DNA of 17,789 nt from Candidatus Omnitrophota bacterium (lineage in GTDB: Bacteria > Omnitrophota > Gorgyraeia > Gygaellales > Profunditerraquicolaceae). Where the stretch lies: contig JAQUSM010000006.1 in assembly GCA_028715095.1 (NCBI GenBank), positions 1 through 17,789 on the forward strand. The letters are read 5' to 3'. Below the pieces are notes generated by a model, which was not told the origin of the DNA, did not search any database, and saw only the letters and a list, made by a program, of their open reading frames with translations. A program made the position numbers and the translations under genes. This document shows, in pieces, positions 7,082-14,881 of this stretch; positions within the stretch are counted from its first letter, which is position 1; each line of letters starts with the position of its first letter.

Positions 7082-7615
7082 TTAATTAATCAAAACCTCG
7101 GTAACTGTCATATTAATCTTTAAAACAGTTTCTTTTTTCTGGGGAGTAATACGGAAATCCGCCACCCTGAGTAAATTCGGAGAATTCTCCAGTTGATAAA
7201 TAAAATCTGTCAAGTTGCTGATTTTTGCCTCGGCTTCGATCTTTACGGCGTATTTTTTATAAAACTCCGCTTTTTCTACCGGGGCCGGCTTCATATCCAG
7301 GATAAAAACAGAAACACTCTTGGCCATTTTTTCTATACTGCTAAGCAGGCTGGCTATCGTTTCTTCATCAGACTGTTCCTGTTTTATGCTTTGAGCAAAT
7401 TTCTTGTATTCTTGCGTTATGGCTGCTTCCTGCCCCAGTATAAGCAATGACTTCTCCAGCTTTTTTTCCTCCAGGGAAATCTTTCCGTTAAAACTTTCCA
7501 GCTTATTCAAAACTGGCCTGAAGACCACCCTGTCAAGAAAAACAACGGCCACCACCGTCACCGCGATATAAAACAGGCGCCTTTCTTTTTTAGATAACCT
7601 TGATAGGAATTCCAT
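7082..7615 (-). CDS. gspM: T2SS inner-membrane assembly protein GspM/PilO-like
   Basis: The 177-residue bitopic protein has a short basic cytoplasmic start (LSKKERR), one membrane helix at about 15-33, a coiled-coil stretch at about 37-95 and a periplasmic C-terminal domain with the strand and helix pattern of a ferredoxin-like fold (VKIEAEAKISNLTDFIYQLE followed by LLRVADFRITP). GspM and its pilus counterpart PilO pair with GspL/PilN to connect the cytoplasmic ATPase ring to the periplasm. Sequence conservation in this family is low, so the call rests on topology, length and position directly after gspL. A GGGAG lies 7 bases before the ATG. It is the last recognisable T2SS gene in the window; gspN, gspC and gspD do not follow. 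Confidence 0.8.
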   Translation of the reverse strand: MEFLSRLSKKERRLFYIAVTVVAVVFLDRVVFRPVLNKLESFNGKISLEEKKLEKSLLILGQEAAITQEYKKFAQSIKQEQSDEETIASLLSSIEKMAKSVSVFILDMKPAPVEKAEFYKKYAVKIEAEAKISNLTDFIYQLENSPNLLRVADFRITPQKKETVLKINMTVTEVLIN

Positions 7616-7698
7616 TTTTTACTCCCATTCGCCCTTTACGCGAAGATAATCATAACTGCCTGAGTATTTCGCCTAAAAGGATACAATAATGGCTTAAT
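7616..7698 (-). other. 83-base gspL-gspM intergenic region with alternative hairpin arms
   Basis: This is the longest untranslated gap in the window. On the minus strand it holds GCGAA (7668-7672), TTCGC (7640-7644) and GCGAA again (7628-7632). The middle arm could pair with either outer arm, the second pairing lying just before the gspM ribosome binding site. Each stem is only 5 base pairs. No U-tract terminator and no credible small gene were seen. Confidence 0.3.
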
Positions 7699-7734
7699 TT
7701 ATAATTTGTATTTATCGGTAATTTTATATTTATC
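7699..7734 (-). repeat. Two 18-base imperfect tandem copies at the 3' end of gspL
   Basis: On the minus strand GATAAATA(T/C)AAA(A)TTA occurs twice in succession (7717-7734 and 7699-7716), encoding DKYKIT then DKYKL and the stop. It looks like a small local duplication that lengthened the C-terminus of GspL by a few residues. Confidence 0.6.
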
Positions 7735-9201
7735 CGCCAAAGGACAGGAAATCTCAAAATCCGTCATCTCCTTATCCCCCTCTTTGCGCTTAGTCGCGTA
7801 TTTTGACTTAACGTTCTGGAAATACGCCGATTCTTCCAATTTATTAACAAAGTTAAAGACCTCCGACATTTCATTGGACTCACCCCGCAAAGTCAGCTCT
7901 TGTTTTCCGTCAAAGCTTACGGAGTTTAAATACATTTCAGGCAGGACTGAGCGGTGCACCTCATAAAGAAGGTTAAGCGACATACCCCTTGTATAAACCC
8001 GGTCCTTGATTGTCTCTATCCCCCGGATCATGCTATTTAGCTCCTTGGTTTTATTCTGGATTTCTCCGAGGCGCTGCTTTAACTGGCCCAAATACCGCTC
8101 CTTATTATACATCCTCCCCAAAAACACCCCGGAAAAAGCAACCAGAATAAACACCAGCAGAATTCCCATAATATAAAGGTCTTTGCCTTTTTCTTTCACT
8201 GCCTTGCCAATCTGATGTTCCTGGGGGACAAGGTCAATCTTATGCTCTACAGCCGGTAAGCCCAAGCCGAGCAGCCCGGCAAAAGATAGATCCGTCCTGA
8301 TCAGGCTGTTATAAGAACTCACCCCTTCTTCGGTAAAAGGGATATCCTTAAATTGGTCTATAATTTCTACTGGCAGGCCAAATTCCTTTTCCAGGACAGC
8401 CTTATCCAGGCTATCGCCGACTAACCTGGGCTGGCTGATTATAATCTTATCAATCTCCTTGCCCATTATTTCATTCTGGTAAGCATAGATTGAATGATTT
8501 ACCTCTTCAACAAACTTTTTCTGCCACTGCTCGAGCTGGCCGGGAAGCTGGGAAAATCCCAAAGAGATACTCCTGCCAAAAACCATCTTATCATTCAATA
8601 CGACCTCAAAATCACTGGCATCATAATCAACTTCAATCAATATGTGCACCTTTTCAGCCGCCAGCTTTTCCCGGTAGGCCAGGTTCCTCCAGTTTAACAG
8701 GCCTTCGGAGCCAAAACTTACCCTCTGCGCTTTAAGCCCGGCTGACTCCAGTATTTTTAAATACCTTCCCACAATATCCCGGTGCACAATAACCAAAAGC
8801 ACCTTGCTGTATCCGTCGGCTCCGCTGCCCAGGATCTGGTAATCCTTAATCACTTCATCGCTGGCATAGGGCGTCTGCTTGCCGATCTGCAGCTCAATCA
8901 TGTCTTTTATCTCAAGCGGATTTGCGGAAGGCAAATCAAGGTTCCTGGTGGTTGTAAGATGGCGCGGTATGGATAAAATAAGATAGCGCGAGTTTATCTT
9001 TAGTTCAGCAACCAGCTCGGATACCTTTTGGGTTATCTCCTCATCGGATAAAGAAACAATATCCATGGCCTTTATCATGGAAACCTTTTTCTCCCGCTTA
9101 AGCGTCGTTACCTGGATTAACCTCAACCAGTTATTATCTATCTGGAAGACGGTTGTAACCTGTTCCTGCTTTTGGAATAATTTCGTTAAGTTAATTTTCA
9201 T
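7699..9201 (-). CDS. gspL: T2SS inner-membrane assembly protein GspL (PilM-PilN-like fusion)
   Basis: The 500-residue protein combines a cytoplasmic actin-like domain of PilM type (about 15-315), one membrane helix at about 342-361, a coiled-coil linker (365-400) and a periplasmic ferredoxin-like domain of PilN type (about 408-487). Features of the PilM part include VFQIDNNWLRLIQV at the start, LSIPRHLTTTRNLDLPSANP (76-95) and ELQIGKQTPY (103-112). GspL recruits the GspE ATPase to the membrane and binds GspM. In pilus systems these domains are two genes, so the fusion favours T2SS. The ATG overlaps the gspK stop by 11 bases and has no clear Shine-Dalgarno, implying coupled translation. The very end carries a duplicated DKYKIT/DKYKL tail. 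Confidence 0.88.
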   Translation of the reverse strand: MKINLTKLFQKQEQVTTVFQIDNNWLRLIQVTTLKREKKVSMIKAMDIVSLSDEEITQKVSELVAELKINSRYLILSIPRHLTTTRNLDLPSANPLEIKDMIELQIGKQTPYASDEVIKDYQILGSGADGYSKVLLVIVHRDIVGRYLKILESAGLKAQRVSFGSEGLLNWRNLAYREKLAAEKVHILIEVDYDASDFEVVLNDKMVFGRSISLGFSQLPGQLEQWQKKFVEEVNHSIYAYQNEIMGKEIDKIIISQPRLVGDSLDKAVLEKEFGLPVEIIDQFKDIPFTEEGVSSYNSLIRTDLSFAGLLGLGLPAVEHKIDLVPQEHQIGKAVKEKGKDLYIMGILLVFILVAFSGVFLGRMYNKERYLGQLKQRLGEIQNKTKELNSMIRGIETIKDRVYTRGMSLNLLYEVHRSVLPEMYLNSVSFDGKQELTLRGESNEMSEVFNFVNKLEESAYFQNVKSKYATKRKEGDKEMTDFEISCPLADKYKITDKYKL

Positions 9202-10210
9202 GCCAATATAATATTTTCGGCGCCTTTTCTTCCTGACGCTTTAATACGCAAATAATTTCTCTTGAGCGGTCGCCTTTTTCATTCCTGAGAATCCCCAGGG
9301 AGTCAACCCTGAAAGTATCCGATTTTACCGTAAGCATATTCCTGGAAATCAAGGTGTTTATCTGCGTGGCTTCCTCGGTAAATAAGGAACCTACCGCCAT
9401 CAAATCACTGGGGGACTTAAAAATAAAATCATCCTCGGTACCGCATGCCTCATCACTGCCCTGGCGGAATTTAATTATCCGTTCGCACAGGCTGCTGCTT
9501 AAACCCAAAGCGTACAGGCAATCAAAGCTTGCGGTATTGATATTGACCCTCTCTGTGCCATAAACAGTGATTATTCCCTTTATCCTGGAGAATATCTCAG
9601 GGGTCATGCCTTTAACCAGCAATAACTCCTCCAGTATTTGGAATTTACCATTTTTACACTTATAAGGAGAAGACAGGCCCTGGTAATATTCATCTTCCGC
9701 CCCGCCGGGTAAAACAGCAATATCTATATCCCGCCAATCCACGATTGCCCTGGCTATATCAATTGCCTCTTCTGTTTCTACCTGCCCGATACGCTCCAGC
9801 AAAATTGTTAATATATCCAGAGGCACGTTATTTATATCTACTTTACTGCTTTCATCCATTACCCCGTATAATGTTATGTTTTCCTGAGCGGCCTGGCTGC
9901 CGGTCTTATATTTAAGGTTGATAAAACCTCCTCCAAAGGCAAAATCCCTAAAGAACTCTTCCTTGTTGGCCCAGGGCTCGTTAAAAGAATCATAGCTCTT
10001 ATTCTCATCCTTATACAATTCAACAACCGCCCTTTCAATACCTGCCCGGGCCAGATAATACATCTTCAGCCTGTCCTGCAGATGGTCGGCAAATTGTAAT
10101 TGCGTCCTGACCATAAAACCGAGGTTGACCACAAGGATGGTCAGGAAACCTAACACCCAGAGGGTAATAATCAGTATGCTCGCCCGCGGGCAATTGCCCT
10201 CTTTTATCAT
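9191..10210 (-). CDS. gspK: T2SS minor pseudopilin GspK
   Basis: The 339-residue protein is the largest pseudopilin and, in studied systems, sits at the pseudopilus tip together with GspI and GspJ. It starts with a short basic leader and a likely prepilin peptidase site CPRA|SILIITLWVL, followed by a hydrophobic helix to about residue 33. As usual for GspK, the glutamate at position +5 found in other pseudopilins is missing. The globular part includes GVMDESSKVDINN (about 115-127), VDWRDID (157-163) and VNINTASFD, which match the GspK core with its helical insertion. Acidic stretches such as PGGAEDEYY may bind calcium. The residue before the cleavage site is alanine rather than glycine. An AAGGGG lies 6 bases before the ATG; gspJ ends 9 bases upstream and gspL overlaps downstream. 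Confidence 0.9.
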   Translation of the reverse strand: MIKEGNCPRASILIITLWVLGFLTILVVNLGFMVRTQLQFADHLQDRLKMYYLARAGIERAVVELYKDENKSYDSFNEPWANKEEFFRDFAFGGGFINLKYKTGSQAAQENITLYGVMDESSKVDINNVPLDILTILLERIGQVETEEAIDIARAIVDWRDIDIAVLPGGAEDEYYQGLSSPYKCKNGKFQILEELLLVKGMTPEIFSRIKGIITVYGTERVNINTASFDCLYALGLSSSLCERIIKFRQGSDEACGTEDDFIFKSPSDLMAVGSLFTEEATQINTLISRNMLTVKSDTFRVDSLGILRNEKGDRSREIICVLKRQEEKAPKILYWHEN

Positions 10211-10219
10211 AAAAGCCCC

Positions 10220-10834
10220 TTATTGTACAAGCTCTATCTTTTGTTCGCCTGTCCCGATAGGGATAAATACCGTTTTGATAAATTTTAATTCTTCTTCAGG
10301 TTTTCCTTTATAAGTCAGCTCTATTTTTACCGCCCGGGGGATAGTGTCCTGCTCTTCTTTTACCCAGTCATCCTTCCACTTATAATCTCCGCTTGCATTA
10401 TCAAGATAGCAGTAGCTGAACTTTAACTTCGAAACCCCGGGGAGCAATAATTCATATTTTCCGGACTCCCCCTTCTTAAAAACATCCGGATAACTCTGGA
10501 GCCTCCGGCAAAAGGTATCTTCTTCATTGAGAAAATAACTGATCCTGGAGACCTGGTTATCAATAAGCCCGGCAAAGGCGATAGAATCCTGTTTGCCCTC
10601 AAACGGGATAGTGGAGAACCTGAAAGCATTTCTCAATTCAACGCTCAACTTATCCGCCAGCAGCCTTAAACCATAACCGGCGCTCCTGGCCTGGTTAGCC
10701 CTCTTCCAAACGCTAATCCCGCTGGCAAAAACCGAATAGACGGTTACGGAAACTAAAAAAATAAGCGCGCCGCTGATAATAAGTTCCAGCAGGGTAAAGC
10801 CCGCAATGAAGTTTTTCTTATTTTTTCTAACCAT
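10220..10834 (-). CDS. gspJ: T2SS minor pseudopilin GspJ
   Basis: The 204-residue protein carries a class III prepilin signal, NFIAG|FTLLELIISGALIFL, with Gly at -1, Phe at +1 and Glu at +5. After the N-terminal helix comes a segment typical of GspJ, ARSAGYGLRLLADKLSVELRNA (about 49-70), and then a beta-rich domain with DSIAFAGL, ISYFLNEED and IPRAVKIELTY. GspJ forms the tip complex with GspI and GspK. The ATG lies within the last codons of gspI (8-base overlap) and lacks a strong ribosome binding site, so it probably relies on coupling. Length and position between gspI and gspK are as expected. Confidence 0.88.
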   Translation of the reverse strand: MVRKNKKNFIAGFTLLELIISGALIFLVSVTVYSVFASGISVWKRANQARSAGYGLRLLADKLSVELRNAFRFSTIPFEGKQDSIAFAGLIDNQVSRISYFLNEEDTFCRRLQSYPDVFKKGESGKYELLLPGVSKLKFSYCYLDNASGDYKWKDDWVKEEQDTIPRAVKIELTYKGKPEEELKFIKTVFIPIGTGEQKIELVQ

Positions 10835-11225
10835 GCGGAATCATCAGATACGTGCTAAAAATACTGGAACCTTTCCTTCTTCCTTCTGTCCAGTTGACCG
10901 TAGTCAACACCTCATAGAAATCTTCATATTCCATGTCAGGGCTCAAGCGTATATGCCAGTTGAATTCTATATTGCCGGATTGCGATTCTCCGCTTGTGTC
11001 TTTAGAAAACATCTCCTTATCCTGCTTAACGGCTATCTCCATTTCCGCCATCTTTTCTTCAGCCAATAAGCTTGTTTCCAGGTTATTCTGGGAGATACGC
11101 AGGATGTTAAGGCATTGAGTGAGCCCCTGGAGGATTAAAATCAAACCTAACGACAGGATGGCGATGCTAATCATTATCTCAATTAATGTAAAACCTTTAT
11201 TTCTTCCAGTTTCCGATATCATCAT
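10827..11225 (-). CDS. gspI: T2SS minor pseudopilin GspI
   Basis: The 132-residue protein begins with a prepilin leader ending in NKG|FTLIEIMISIAILSLG, with Gly at -1 and Glu at +5. The following text, LLAEEKMAEMEI, then an FNWHIRLSP strand and VLTTVNWTEGRR near the end, matches GspI, the core of the pseudopilus tip. It starts 29 bases inside the 3' end of gspG, at one of two adjacent ATG codons; no later in-frame ATG precedes the pilin signal, so the overlap is real. An AGAGAG stands just upstream. A GspH gene, often found between gspG and gspI, is absent here. Confidence 0.87.
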   Translation of the reverse strand: MMISETGRNKGFTLIEIMISIAILSLGLILILQGLTQCLNILRISQNNLETSLLAEEKMAEMEIAVKQDKEMFSKDTSGESQSGNIEFNWHIRLSPDMEYEDFYEVLTTVNWTEGRRKGSSIFSTYLMIPHG

Positions 11226-11613
11226 CGCTCTCTATGCCGTCTGCTCCCAAAGAATACAAATCATAGTCTACGCCTTCATGAGTTGAAGGATATTTATATT
11301 GATAGTCCTTGCCCCAGGGGTCTTTGGGCTCTTTTTTAAGATAGGGCCCGTTCCAATTTGCCCCTTCGGAAAGGTCTCCCGGTTTTGTCGTCAGGGCAGC
11401 CAGTCCCTGTTCCGTAGTAGGATAGCGGCCATTATCCAGCTCGTAAAGGTCCAACGCGGTTGCTATATTAGCGTTGATATCTGACTTGGCCACCGCTGCT
11501 TTTGCCTGCTCGGAACGGCCGGCCAGCCTTGGCAACACCATTGCCCCTAAAACTCCGATGATTATAACCACCAGCATCAATTCTATGAGCGTAAACGCGC
11601 TTTTTGCCTTCAT
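11197..11613 (-). CDS. gspG: T2SS major pseudopilin GspG
   Basis: The 138-residue protein has a prepilin leader MKAKSA|FTLIELMLVVIIIGVLG with Glu at +5, and the complete GspG body: YELDNGRYPTTEQGLAAL (about 53-70), a WNGPYLKKEPKDPWG stretch (about 87-101) and YDLYSLGADGIESDDDIGNW, whose acidic loop corresponds to the calcium site of GspG. It is the main subunit of the periplasmic pseudopilus piston. The residue at -1 is alanine rather than the usual glycine, which prepilin peptidases generally tolerate. An AGGGGG ribosome binding site lies 7 bases upstream, the strongest in this operon, in line with the high amount needed. The gspF stop is 16 bases upstream. Confidence 0.95.
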   Translation of the reverse strand: MKAKSAFTLIELMLVVIIIGVLGAMVLPRLAGRSEQAKAAVAKSDINANIATALDLYELDNGRYPTTEQGLAALTTKPGDLSEGANWNGPYLKKEPKDPWGKDYQYKYPSTHEGVDYDLYSLGADGIESDDDIGNWKK

Positions 11614-11629
11614 TAAAATTCCCCCTGAA

Positions 11630-12877
11630 TTATTTAATCCCCATATTTATCTCAAAAATAGGTAACAGCATCGCCATAACTATAAATCCTACTATTAACC
11701 CCATAATTAAAATTATCGCCGGTTCAAGCAAAGATGTCATTATTTTATTTAATTTCCTTACCTCCCGCTCGTAGAAAACAGCTACCTCCAGCAATACCTC
11801 CTGCAGGTTTCCTCCTCTTTCGCCTACCGCGATCATGTTGGTCAGAAATGGCGGGAACCAGCTGGACTTCTTCATGCTCTGCGAAAGCGGCGTGCCTACG
11901 ATAATATCGCTATGCACCTTTTCCAGCTCCAATTTGAATATTTCATTATTTATTGTCGGCACAGTTATCTGAAGCGCCTCAAGCACCGGCACGCCGTTAG
12001 CCAAAAGTAAAGAAAATGTCCGGGTGAATTCCGCCAACATGGCTTTCTTATTAAAATTACCGAAGATCGGCAGCCTTAATATAATTTTATCTATAACGGC
12101 TTTTCTCTTTTTAGTAACCTGTTTTTGTTTTAACGCAAAAATAAGCAGGGTTACAAACATTACGCCCAAATACCAGTAATTCCTGATCCCGCTGCTTATT
12201 GAAATCAAGATTCTTGTAGGCAAAGGCAGGGCTTGTTTGGCTTCGCTGAACATAGAAACTAAACGCGGGATGCCAAAAGTAAGCAGGACAATAACCGTCA
12301 GCACCCCTACTATTGTTATGAAGATCGGGTAGGCTAAGGCTGAGCTGATATTTGCTTTTACTTCCTCCTGTTCTTCACGGAATCTGGCCAGCCGGGTTAA
12401 GGTCTCGTCTAAAACTCCTCCTGATTCTCCCGAGCGGACCAGGTTAACATATAACAAAGGGAAAACCTGGGGGTATTTGCTTAAAGCTTCCGACAAAGTT
12501 TTGCCGTCTTTTAATTCAGCGGATATAGAAGACACTATCTGCTTGAGCCCGGAATTTTCCGTCTGGGAAGAAAGGATATTTATGGCTTCAAAAAGCGGGA
12601 CCTTGGACTTGACTAAAGTAGCCAGTTGTTCGGTAAAAACGTTTAAATCATGAGAGCTAACCTTTTTAAATAACCCAAAATGGCCTGCGCCGGGGCCGGT
12701 GCCTTTGTTTAGCGGAAGCTTTTCGGCAGCATGAGAATCCTCCTTAAGATTAACCCGGATAGGGACATAGCCCATCTGCTCTATCTTACTGACAGCTGCT
12801 TCCTTAGTCACCGCCTCAACAGTCCCTTCAATAACCTCCTGCGGACCGTTCTTTGCTTTATAAATGAATACCGGCAT
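11630..12877 (-). CDS. gspF: T2SS inner-membrane platform protein GspF
   Basis: The 415-residue polytopic protein has the two T2SSF repeats of this family: LNVFTEQLATLVKSKVPLFEAI (about 78-99) opens the first, and LAEFTRTFSLLLANGVPVLEAL the second. Membrane helices lie near 173-198, 222-247 and 378-405. The N-terminal MPVFIYKAKN and GTVEAVTKEAA region is typical. GspF is the central platform that the GspE ATPase turns or pushes to load pseudopilins. The segment EKLPLNKGTGPGAGHFG is a flexible linker between the N-terminal region and the first repeat. The ATG comes one base after the atpC stop, with GGAGAAG in the atpC 3' end as ribosome binding site, so GspF translation is physically tied to atpC. 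Confidence 0.94.
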   Translation of the reverse strand: MPVFIYKAKNGPQEVIEGTVEAVTKEAAVSKIEQMGYVPIRVNLKEDSHAAEKLPLNKGTGPGAGHFGLFKKVSSHDLNVFTEQLATLVKSKVPLFEAINILSSQTENSGLKQIVSSISAELKDGKTLSEALSKYPQVFPLLYVNLVRSGESGGVLDETLTRLARFREEQEEVKANISSALAYPIFITIVGVLTVIVLLTFGIPRLVSMFSEAKQALPLPTRILISISSGIRNYWYLGVMFVTLLIFALKQKQVTKKRKAVIDKIILRLPIFGNFNKKAMLAEFTRTFSLLLANGVPVLEALQITVPTINNEIFKLELEKVHSDIIVGTPLSQSMKKSSWFPPFLTNMIAVGERGGNLQEVLLEVAVFYEREVRKLNKIMTSLLEPAIILIMGLIVGFIVMAMLLPIFEINMGIK

Positions 12878-12878
12878 A

Positions 12879-13118
12879 TTATTTCTTCTCCACCAAGACT
12901 ATTAATTCATTATCCTGCATACTGGCGATACCGTTCTTAATAACCATAGGAGGCTTGCCGTCTATTCTGATTATGCCGTCCTTAAGACAAGAGATAACCG
13001 GCTGATGAAAATCCAGGATAGAAAGCTCCCCCTCCTCCCCAGGCAGCACAACTAAAGAGGCCAATTCCTGGAATATAGTTGAAGCTGTCTTTATATCCAG
13101 CACCGATACTTTAAACAT
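12879..13118 (-). CDS. atpC: ATP synthase F1 epsilon subunit, short form, embedded in the T2SS operon
   Basis: The protein has only 79 residues and corresponds to the N-terminal beta-sandwich of the epsilon subunit. Landmarks are FKVSVLDIK, LVVLPGEEGELSILDFHQPVIS (27-48), LKDGIIRI and NGIASMQDNELIVLVEKK, which parallel the VxxPEGExGILxxHxPLLTxLKxG and GGFxEVxNNxVTVLA pattern of AtpC. The C-terminal two-helix domain that inhibits rotation in longer homologues (130-140 residues) is absent; short forms are known in some phyla. I chose ATG 13118 because an upstream in-frame ATG (13202) lies inside gspE and adds 28 residues unlike AtpC. AGAGGAG at 13130-13136 is its ribosome binding site. It lies 8 bases after gspE and 1 base before gspF instead of after atpD. 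A different beta-sandwich protein is possible but less likely, given beta and gamma upstream. Confidence 0.85.
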   Translation of the reverse strand: MFKVSVLDIKTASTIFQELASLVVLPGEEGELSILDFHQPVISCLKDGIIRIDGKPPMVIKNGIASMQDNELIVLVEKK

Positions 13119-13126
13119 AGCCCTTG

Positions 13127-14851
13127 CTACTCCTCTGCCTGGGTTACTCTTAAGATCTCTTCGGGAGTGGTCAGGCCGTCGATAACCTTCTTCCAGCCGC
13201 ATAAACGCAGCGTCTTCATCCCCTGGCTGACCGCCTTATCCCTCAATTCATCGGTTGAGGCCTTCTTTAACATCAGCTCTCTTATCGCTTTATCCACTAC
13301 CAATATCTCGTGGATTGCCGTCCTTCCCTTGTAACCGGTAAAGTTGCAATCCTTACAGCCCCTGCCTTTATAGAATTTAATCTCTGCGGCCCTTAAGTGT
13401 TTTAACCCTGTATTGCTCTTGGCAATATCCTGGCTTATTATTGTCCTGATATTATCCGGTACTGCTGTATCTATTTCTTTACATTCCGGGCAGATTAAAC
13501 GCACCAGCCTTTGGGCAATAAATGCCTCTACGGAAGAAGCTACCAGGTACGGTTCAATGCCAATATTAAGCAGCCTTGCCACAGCACCGGCAGCGTCATT
13601 TGTGTGCAAGGTAGAAAAAACCAAATGCCCGGTTAAGGCGCTCCGGATAGCCAGCTCCGCCGTCTCAAAATCCCTGATCTCCCCCACCATCATGATATCC
13701 GGGTCATGCCTCAATATGCTTCTTAATCCTTGAGCAAAAGTAAAACCTATTTCCGGCAAAACCTGGATCTGGATTATGCCCTCTAACTCATATTCTATGG
13801 GATCCTCAATGGTGATAATCTTGTTCTTGCTGCTTTTGATATCATTCAAACATCCGTACAAAGTAGTGCTCTTGCCGCTGCCGGTCGGCCCGGTAACCAG
13901 GATTATACCGTGAGGTTTCTTGATTAATTTCGCCAGGATTTCTAAATCCTCAGGCACCAGACCCAGCCTCTCCAGGCTAAAAAGCATGCTCATGGGAAGA
14001 ATCCTTATAACCATGCCCTCCCCATAACGCGTCGGGATAATGGAAATCCTAAGGTCCAATTCTTCCTGCCCTATCTTTATTACAGTACGTCCATCCTGAG
14101 GAAGACGGCGCTCCACAATATTTAACCTGGACATTATCTTTATGCGCGAAATAATCGCCAAGAAAAAACGCTCGATATCCGCCGGGACATTGGCGTTATA
14201 AAGCACCCCGTCAATGCGGTACCTTATGTTCATCTTGCCCCGGAATGGCTCAATATGGATGTCGGTAGCCCTTTTCTGATAAGCCTCCAGGATTATCTGA
14301 TTTACCAGCTTGACTACCGAGGCATCTTCGGCTAATTTTTCTATATCCTCAATTTTGCCTGTTTCTTTTGGCGCCTCCTGCTCCCTGGTCTCTTTTGGCG
14401 CCTTAGCAATGATCCCTTCCACAGTCTCGGCTCCTACCCCGTAATGCTCTTTAATCGCCTCCATTATTTCAGCTTCCGAAGCCAAAGCAGGCTTTAAGTC
14501 ATAACCTAAAAATATTCTTAAATCGTCCAGCGAACGCAACGGGTCGCTAGATGCAATGACTAATTTGTTATCCATGAACTTAACCGGCATAACTTTATAG
14601 TACCAGGCGAATTTGGCGGGGACCTTCTTTATCGCCGAAGGATCGATAGCGGTTTCTTTTAATTTTATAAAAGGGACATTAAACTGCTCGGAAAGCACTT
14701 TTAAAAAATCCTCTTCGCTTAAAAAACCTTTTTTGACCAGGATTACCCCCAGGAGCTCGCCTGTTTTAGCCTGTTCCTGCAGGGCCGCCTCCAGCTGCTC
14801 AGAGGTAATTAATTTTTTGTTAATCAACATCTGCCCTATTTTAATTATCAT
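13127..14851 (-). CDS. gspE: T2SS assembly ATPase GspE with MshEN N-terminal domain
   Basis: The 574-residue cytoplasmic hexameric ATPase powers pseudopilus assembly. Residues 4-145 form a T2SSE_N/MshEN-type domain with two copies of the (R/K)-hydrophobic-G-x-x-L...L...Q pattern (4-27 and 33-56). The motor has LPQDGRT (250-256), Walker A GPTGSGKS (321-328), the Asp box with ITIEDPIEY (346-354), Walker B IMMVGEIRD (386-394), the His box around STLHTNDAA, and a zinc-binding tetracysteine C454/C457/C499/C502. An APKET-rich linker (150-165) separates the two parts. The gene starts 30 bases after atpD with GGGGAG 10 bases before the ATG. Its last codons supply the atpC ribosome binding site. The four cysteines and the following GspF/GspG order favour T2SS GspE over PilB. 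Confidence 0.95.
   Translation of the reverse strand: MIIKIGQMLINKKLITSEQLEAALQEQAKTGELLGVILVKKGFLSEEDFLKVLSEQFNVPFIKLKETAIDPSAIKKVPAKFAWYYKVMPVKFMDNKLVIASSDPLRSLDDLRIFLGYDLKPALASEAEIMEAIKEHYGVGAETVEGIIAKAPKETREQEAPKETGKIEDIEKLAEDASVVKLVNQIILEAYQKRATDIHIEPFRGKMNIRYRIDGVLYNANVPADIERFFLAIISRIKIMSRLNIVERRLPQDGRTVIKIGQEELDLRISIIPTRYGEGMVIRILPMSMLFSLERLGLVPEDLEILAKLIKKPHGIILVTGPTGSGKSTTLYGCLNDIKSSKNKIITIEDPIEYELEGIIQIQVLPEIGFTFAQGLRSILRHDPDIMMVGEIRDFETAELAIRSALTGHLVFSTLHTNDAAGAVARLLNIGIEPYLVASSVEAFIAQRLVRLICPECKEIDTAVPDNIRTIISQDIAKSNTGLKHLRAAEIKFYKGRGCKDCNFTGYKGRTAIHEILVVDKAIRELMLKKASTDELRDKAVSQGMKTLRLCGWKKVIDGLTTPEEILRVTQAEE
13130..13136 (-). promoter_or_regulatory. atpC: atpC ribosome binding site inside the gspE stop region
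   Basis: AGAGGAG on the minus strand covers the last Glu codons of gspE directly before its TAG stop and is 11 bases from the atpC ATG at 13118. It supports the 13118 start and implies that gspE and atpC are translated from the same message. Confidence 0.7.
14364..14403 (-). repeat. 13-base direct repeat in the gspE linker
   Basis: TCTTTTGGCGCCT (plus strand) occurs at 14364-14376 and 14391-14403, a 27-base period. It encodes two APKET units in the linker between the N-terminal and motor domains of GspE, suggesting a small in-frame duplication. Confidence 0.6.
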
Positions 14852-14881
14852 TTCTTTTAGTCTCCCCGTTTATAATCCTGC

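Noticed and set aside
7616..7698. A small peptide gene in the gspL-gspM gap
   Set aside because: Open stretches are about 16-18 codons, begin right after stop codons and have no start with a ribosome binding site; the one ATG gives five codons.
13119..13202. Longer N-terminus for the epsilon gene starting at 13202
   Set aside because: The extra 28 residues lie out of frame inside gspE, are Arg-rich and unlike AtpC, while the ATG at 13118 has a ribosome binding site and begins at the first AtpC strand.
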